A program made the translations under genes and the position numbers. From contig JACGUK010000003.1 in NCBI GenBank assembly GCA_024256265.1, forward strand, positions 85,261-149,260: a DNA stretch of 64,000 nt. The letters are read 5' to 3'. The notes beneath the pieces are model-generated. The model ran no database searches and had not been told where the DNA came from. It was given only the letters and a program-made list of their open reading frames with translations. This DNA is from an archaeon. GTDB lineage: Archaea > Thermoproteota > Nitrososphaeria > Nitrososphaerales > JACAEJ01. How positions within the stretch are numbered: the stretch's first letter is position 1; each line of letters opens with the position of its first letter. Positions 60,897 through 64,000 of this stretch are shown here, piece after piece.

Positions 60897-62279
60897 TTGA
60901 AAAAAATCTTTGAGAAGGCCCCTCTACCATCCCCTGAATTTGTATCTCATAGTGTAGATTCGGCTTCGTTTGGCGAACCACTGGATAAAGCAAGCTTAAG
61001 AGGCTTTCATTATACGATGCTTGCGATAACTTCTCTAATTTATGGATTAACTGCAATGAATGTAATGCTAATTTCAGTAGCATTGAAGCCAATTATTAGT
61101 GAATGGAATCTAACTGCAGTAACTGCAGGTATGCTGGCAAGTTCTGGGTACGTTGGAATGTTCTTTGGTGCAATAATGTCAGGAACGATTTGTGACCTTA
61201 TTGGGAGAAAGAAGACATTGGCGCTTTTGATAACAATTTCATCAGTATTCATGGGATTATCATCAATTGCGTGGAATGTTGAAAGCATGGCAGTTCTTAG
61301 GTTCTTATCTGGATACGGTGCTGGAGGAACCTTGCCATTACCAGCAGTATATATCGCAGAATATGCACCGGCAAGATATAGAGGAACGTTCTTGGGGTTG
61401 GTTGAGTCGTCATGGGTATATGGTGTATTGATCGGATTGTTCTATGGCTACCTAGTTGTACCAACCTACAGTTGGAGACCTGGATTTTACATTGCGTTCT
61501 TGGCGATAATCTTAGTTCCATTGGTTGCCAAATTCTTGCCAGAATCAATAAGATATCTGCAAAGTAAAGGAAGAAGTGGAGAAGCTTTAGATATTCTCAG
61601 AAAACTTGGCTTTGCTCTACCGGAAAAAACCCTTGAATTCAAGGAGAAGAAGTTTGGATTGAAGAAGGCTTTCTCCGAATTATTCTCCACAAACTACATT
61701 AAGAGAACAATATTGCTCTGGGTGCTTTGGGGTGCATTAGTTTACACCTATCATGGAATATTCATTTGGTTGCCAGCAATCTACGCAAGCCCCCCATTTA
61801 ACTTAAAGATGATAACATCTTTAGAATTTGTACTAATAGTCACTCTATTTCAGATTCCTGGCTATTACAGCGCTACTTTTTTACTCGATAGGATTGGTAG
61901 GAAGAAGGTACTTGCAGTTTACTTAATCTTAGCCGGTGTCGGTTCTTATCTGTTGGGTCTGTTCATGCAAATTGAGCAGATACTAATTTGGAGCTCAGTA
62001 ATCTCATTCTTCAACTTAGGTGCATGGGCCGGGCTCTATGCCTATACCCCTGAACTCTATCCAACTCAGTTTAGAGGAACTGGAACTGGTGTAGCTGCAT
62101 CCATTGGTAGGATGATGGGCGTATTTGCTCCAACTCTAACGCCCCTCTTGCTAACTACGGTGGGTCTATACTCGACATTCATAGTATTTGCACTGATTCA
62201 CTTAATAGCAGGGTTTGTAGTAATTGGCTTAGGAATTGAAACAAAGAAAAAGAAGTTAGAAGAGATATCTTTATCATAA
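60897..62279 (+). CDS. Major facilitator superfamily transporter (sugar/organic-acid type)
   Basis: This roughly 460-residue membrane protein has twelve predicted helices. Visible are SLIYGLTAMNVMLISVALKPII, the motif-A segment GTICDLIGRKKTLALL, LRFLSGYGAGGTLPLPAVYIAEYAPARYRGTFLGLVES, and in the second half LLDRIGRKKVLAVYLILAGVGSYLLGL and YTPELYPTQFRGTGTG. The layout is that of the aromatic-acid/H+ symporter and sugar porter branches. The TTG at 60897 has GGGAG at 60888-60892, whereas the frame opens with GTG at 60876; either may be the start. The codon usage seems different (many GCA/GTA/TTG), so acquisition is possible. Confidence 0.85.
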   Translation: MKKIFEKAPLPSPEFVSHSVDSASFGEPLDKASLRGFHYTMLAITSLIYGLTAMNVMLISVALKPIISEWNLTAVTAGMLASSGYVGMFFGAIMSGTICDLIGRKKTLALLITISSVFMGLSSIAWNVESMAVLRFLSGYGAGGTLPLPAVYIAEYAPARYRGTFLGLVESSWVYGVLIGLFYGYLVVPTYSWRPGFYIAFLAIILVPLVAKFLPESIRYLQSKGRSGEALDILRKLGFALPEKTLEFKEKKFGLKKAFSELFSTNYIKRTILLWVLWGALVYTYHGIFIWLPAIYASPPFNLKMITSLEFVLIVTLFQIPGYYSATFLLDRIGRKKVLAVYLILAGVGSYLLGLFMQIEQILIWSSVISFFNLGAWAGLYAYTPELYPTQFRGTGTGVAASIGRMMGVFAPTLTPLLLTTVGLYSTFIVFALIHLIAGFVVIGLGIETKKKKLEEISLS

Positions 62280-62371
62280 GCTACACTAGAAAAGATTTTA
62301 ATGAGTTCATTTTTAAAACGGATTAGGACGCCCAGTCGTCTTAAATGTGTAAACAAGAAAATGAACTGATC

Positions 62372-62556
62372 ATGAGCAAATTAAGGTCCCAAATAAAGTT
62401 CTCAGTTAAGGTTATCCTAGAATAGGCTTAGAATCTGCAACCAAGGAATTTTTGGACGATGTTGAACTTGCTTTGAAACAGCTAGGCTTTAAGCCAAGAA
62501 GAAGTGTTTGGCAGAGAAGACAAGGCAATCCTTTGTTTAGTGTTTATAGGAAGTAA
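62372..62556 (+). pseudogene. Decayed LAGLIDADG-like homing endonuclease fragment
   Basis: A start at 62372 gives MSKLRSQIKFSVKVILE and a stop. In the +2 frame the text continues as PRIGLESATKEFLDDVELAL, KQLGFKPRRSVWQRRQGNPL and FSVYRK before a stop at 62556. The second part resembles the repeat region of archaeal LAGLIDADG endonucleases (RIGLE..DKEFVEE..ALK.LG.KP). The frame change and short length mean it is inactive. It sits in the 310-base gap between the MFS gene and the intron-bearing tRNA-Gln, the kind of site where such endonucleases mobilise introns. Confidence 0.5.
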
Positions 62557-62589
62557 AAGACAAATACTTGAGCGATATCTTCATAGTGT

Positions 62590-62737
62590 AGCTCGGGACG
62601 CAGCCCGGTCGAGGTTAAACCTATTTAGTTAGCCGCCGAATCTAGCGGTCAACCCCCAAGGGCTAGGGATGCCAGGCTCTGGATCCAAAAGAAGGGGTTA
62701 CCTGGTGACGGCAGTTCGAATCTGCCCCGGGCTACCA
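62590..62737 (+). tRNA. tRNA-Gln (CTG) with about three introns, CCA encoded
   Basis: Acceptor AGCTCGG (62590-62596) pairs with CCGGGCT (62727-62733) including one G-U; discriminator A is followed by an encoded CCA at 62735-62737. The T-arm is GGCAG TTCGAAT CTGCC. Anticodon CTG is at 62679-62681 with the A1-U72 pair typical of tRNA-Gln. A 17-base insert at about 62683-62699 is the canonical 37/38 intron. A model with further introns at about 62611-62644 (D-loop) and 62652-62674 (position 29/30) leaves a 72-73-base tRNA with D-stem CGC/GCG and anticodon stem TCAGG/CCTGG. The first two boundaries are approximate; one base between positions 8 and 14 seems to be missing. Confidence 0.8.
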
Positions 62738-62939
62738 TTCAAAATCCCTAAAATATAGAATATTATCTCTCCTTAAATGTCCTCAGAAAGTCGATTTTGG
62801 GAGGTTTTAAACAGCATTTTGCCTACTACTCTTTGCGCTGTCAGCTCATGTTCTAGGTTAAACGACTGGGTTCTCATATCGATTGTATATATTCAGGCAC
62901 TCGATATTCTTATATACGTGCATATACTATGTATATGTT

Positions 62940-63269
62940 ATGCAGAAATCAGTAAAGAGTAAGGTCATCCCAATAAGGTTTGGTGAAGACGTACTTCAGA
63001 AGATAGATAGTTTACTGAATAAGACTGGGCTACGCTCTAGAAGTGAGTTCATTAGGGAGGCTGTCCGGTACTACCTAGAGAATGTGGCGGAGATGAGGGT
63101 CATCAAGTTGAGGAACATAAGTAAGGATCAGGCCAAGAAGGAGATTCTAGAGTATATCAAGGAGAGAGAAGAGGCTGAAACCTTCGACATAGCTAACGAC
63201 CTAAGACTCGATCTTAACATCACAATGAAAGTCCTTAAGGAGCTCTGGGAGGAGGGCAGAATCAAATGA
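62940..63269 (+). CDS. Ribbon-helix-helix (CopG/NikR-type) transcription regulator
   Basis: This 109-residue protein has the RHH domain at its N-terminus: KSKVIPIRFGEDVLQKIDSLLNKTGLRSRSEFIREAVRYYLEN. It is followed by a helical C-terminal region (SKDQAKKEILEYIKEREEAETFDIANDLRLDLNITMKVLKELWEEGRIK) that resembles a small winged helix. It is not a full NikR (no nickel His/Cys set). The frame is open upstream to 62883, but the ATG at 62940 gives the normal start. It overlaps the following 59-residue ORF in an ATGA junction, so the two are coupled. It sits between two tRNA genes in an accessory region. Confidence 0.87.
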   Translation: MQKSVKSKVIPIRFGEDVLQKIDSLLNKTGLRSRSEFIREAVRYYLENVAEMRVIKLRNISKDQAKKEILEYIKEREEAETFDIANDLRLDLNITMKVLKELWEEGRIK

Positions 63270-63445
63270 TAGGAAAGGAAGAAGGCAATAAACTCATAGC
63301 AGAGCAGATAATCGTAGAATGTAAAAGAATTAGAGGACCTATATTAATACACAAGACAGGAGCTCACAGAGCCCAAAGAATGGTTACGTATGGCTTCCCA
63401 GTAAAAGCATGGATAACAAAAAAGTGGAGGGCTGTTGAAAAATGA
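63266..63445 (+). CDS. Small 59-residue protein coupled to the RHH regulator
   Basis: An open frame starting with ATG at 63266 overlaps the RHH gene's stop by four bases (ATGA) and encodes a basic protein: MIGKEEGNKLIAEQIIVECK, RIRGPILIHKTGAHRAQRMV, TYGFPVKAWITKKWRAVEK. No family is recognised. Coupled translation and the complete frame suggest that it is real. An RHH gene followed by a small basic protein is the layout of some toxin-antitoxin pairs, but no toxin fold is identifiable. Confidence 0.55.
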   Translation: MIGKEEGNKLIAEQIIVECKRIRGPILIHKTGAHRAQRMVTYGFPVKAWITKKWRAVEK

Positions 63446-63539
63446 ATGATGAAGATTAATCCTCGAAACGGCTGTTTAGACCACTATTTGGAACAATGCA
63501 GGCTACCCAACTATTTTTCTGTCTTTCTTCTGCCAAGCT

Positions 63540-63776
63540 TTAAAACTTTTTTACTTCATTCTTAGAATAGTCGAACCTAAAGTAAGCATAGACCTCCTCA
63601 TCGATAAGAAAGTTAGAGCTTTTTGCATGATCTATCTGATGTAGGAGAGCTTTCCTCAAATTTTCATGAAATGACTCTTCAATTCAATCTCTAGCAGGAT
63701 GACTATCAATGAAATTTTGCGCTTCTTTATCACTTAGACCATGACAAAGCCTAATATAATGTTTAAATTCATACAA
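63540..63776 (-). pseudogene. ORF interrupted by one in-frame TGA
   Basis: The minus strand from a TTG at 63776 reads MYEFKHYIRLCHGLSDKEAQ, NFIDSHPARD, then TGA at 63684-63686, then IEESFHENLRKALLHQIDHA, KSSNFLIDEEVYAYFRFDYS and KNEVKKF, to a stop at 63540. Composition and predicted helices continue across the TGA as in a true coding region; a Trp codon (TGG) at that site would restore a 78-residue protein. No family is recognised. It lies in the 432-base gap between the 59-residue ORF and tRNA-Leu; the rest of the gap appears empty. Confidence 0.45.
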
Positions 63777-63877
63777 AATGAAAATTTGAAACTTTTAAAG
63801 ATTATGGAATTTTTAATTAACTCCTTATAATCATAAATGATAGCAGATAAATACAGCATAATCGGCAATTTATATGA

Positions 63878-64000
63878 GCGGGGGTTGCCAAGCCTGGTCA
63901 AAGAGAAGCTGATCGAGCTTCTTGGATGCGCAGGGCTTAGAATGGTCATCCTAAAACCCTGTCCCTTAGGGGTTCGTGGGTTCGAATCCCACCCCCCGCA
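63878..64000 (+). tRNA. tRNA-Leu (TAG) with two introns
   Basis: Acceptor GCGGGGG (63878-63884) pairs with CCCCCGC (63993-63999); discriminator A is the last base of the window and CCA would lie outside. The T-arm is GTGGG TTCGAAT CCCAC, and a long variable arm confirms class II. Anticodon TAG is at 63938-63940. A 24-base insert at 63904-63927, holding the hairpin AGAAGCT/AGCTTCT, splits the D-loop after CAAAG; removing it gives a GCC/GGC D-stem. A 14-base insert at about 63942-63955 is at position 37/38. The spliced form is 85 bases. Confidence 0.9.

Noticed and set aside
63734..63949. 71-residue minus-strand frame near the window end
   Set aside because: It overlaps tRNA-Leu and runs in a different frame from the better-supported interrupted ORF at 63540-63776.
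1..64000. CRISPR arrays, rRNA genes, intact transposases or integrases
   Set aside because: No regular repeat-spacer pattern, rRNA-like stretch, or recombinase motif was seen on either strand; the mobile-element signals are limited to remnants and att-like repeats.

Overview
The window is an AT-rich archaeal chromosome segment. Archaeal information-processing genes (RNA polymerase subunits D and N, TFB, Alba, Gar1, SRP19, tRNA-splicing endonuclease, eukaryote-like ribosomal proteins) and an archaeal mevalonate/isopentenyl-phosphate-kinase route fix the domain. A probable RPC34-type transcription protein with a four-cysteine cluster, tRNA genes with several introns each, and corrinoid methyltransferase genes point to the TACK/Thermoproteota side, perhaps a Bathyarchaeia-like lineage. 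That placement is inference. No rRNA gene is present, and no methyl-CoM reductase gene was seen.

Region 1 (1-17.1 kb, almost all minus strand) is an informational and isoprenoid superoperon. It runs rps13-rps4-rps11-rpoD-rpl18e-rpl13-rps9, two inserted genes (cupin and a putative nuclease-like protein), rpoN-eno-rps2-MEMO-mevalonate kinase-isopentenyl phosphate kinase-fni-GGPP synthase-gltX-phosphodiesterase. L7Ae, S28e and the start of L24e follow, with one opposite-strand flavoprotein among them. A helix-turn-helix protein with an EF-hand-like tail lies upstream of rps13.

Region 2 (17.2-22.6 kb) holds glmS and an accessory patch: a truncated DNA methylase, a tRNA T-arm-like remnant, hicBA, and an intron-rich tRNA-Ser. 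The 3' end of that tRNA is repeated (23 of 30 bases) beyond cysK, which suggests that cysK sits on a small integrated islet.

Region 3 (22.6-29.6 kb) is a one-carbon cluster: three uroporphyrinogen-decarboxylase/MtaA-family methyltransferases, a corrinoid protein, a small unknown protein and a RACo-type corrinoid reactivator. No MtaB-, MttB- or MtmB-type gene is present. A second corrinoid protein lies at 59 kb.

Region 4 (29.6-49.9 kb) is housekeeping: thiDN, pyrG, an AbrB-PhoU regulator, a five-gene coenzyme A operon (pantoate kinase, phosphopantothenate synthetase, MfnA-type decarboxylase, panB, coaBC), a proline peptidase, smc-scpA-scpB, rps8e, a sugar nucleotidyltransferase, srp19, gar1, tfb, the RPC34-like gene and an FtsJ-type RNA methyltransferase.

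Region 5 (49.9-64 kb) contains a large secreted membrane-anchored protein, endA, a PhoU-like protein, the NfeD-stomatin pair, an M20 peptidase, Hsp20, a radical SAM protein, Alba, a corrinoid protein with a tiny upstream ORF, an NAD kinase-HTH fusion and an MFS transporter. It ends in an accessory tail: a decayed LAGLIDADG-like fragment, tRNA-Gln with about three introns, a ribbon-helix-helix gene coupled to a 59-residue ORF, a stop-interrupted ORF, and tRNA-Leu with two introns ending on the last base.
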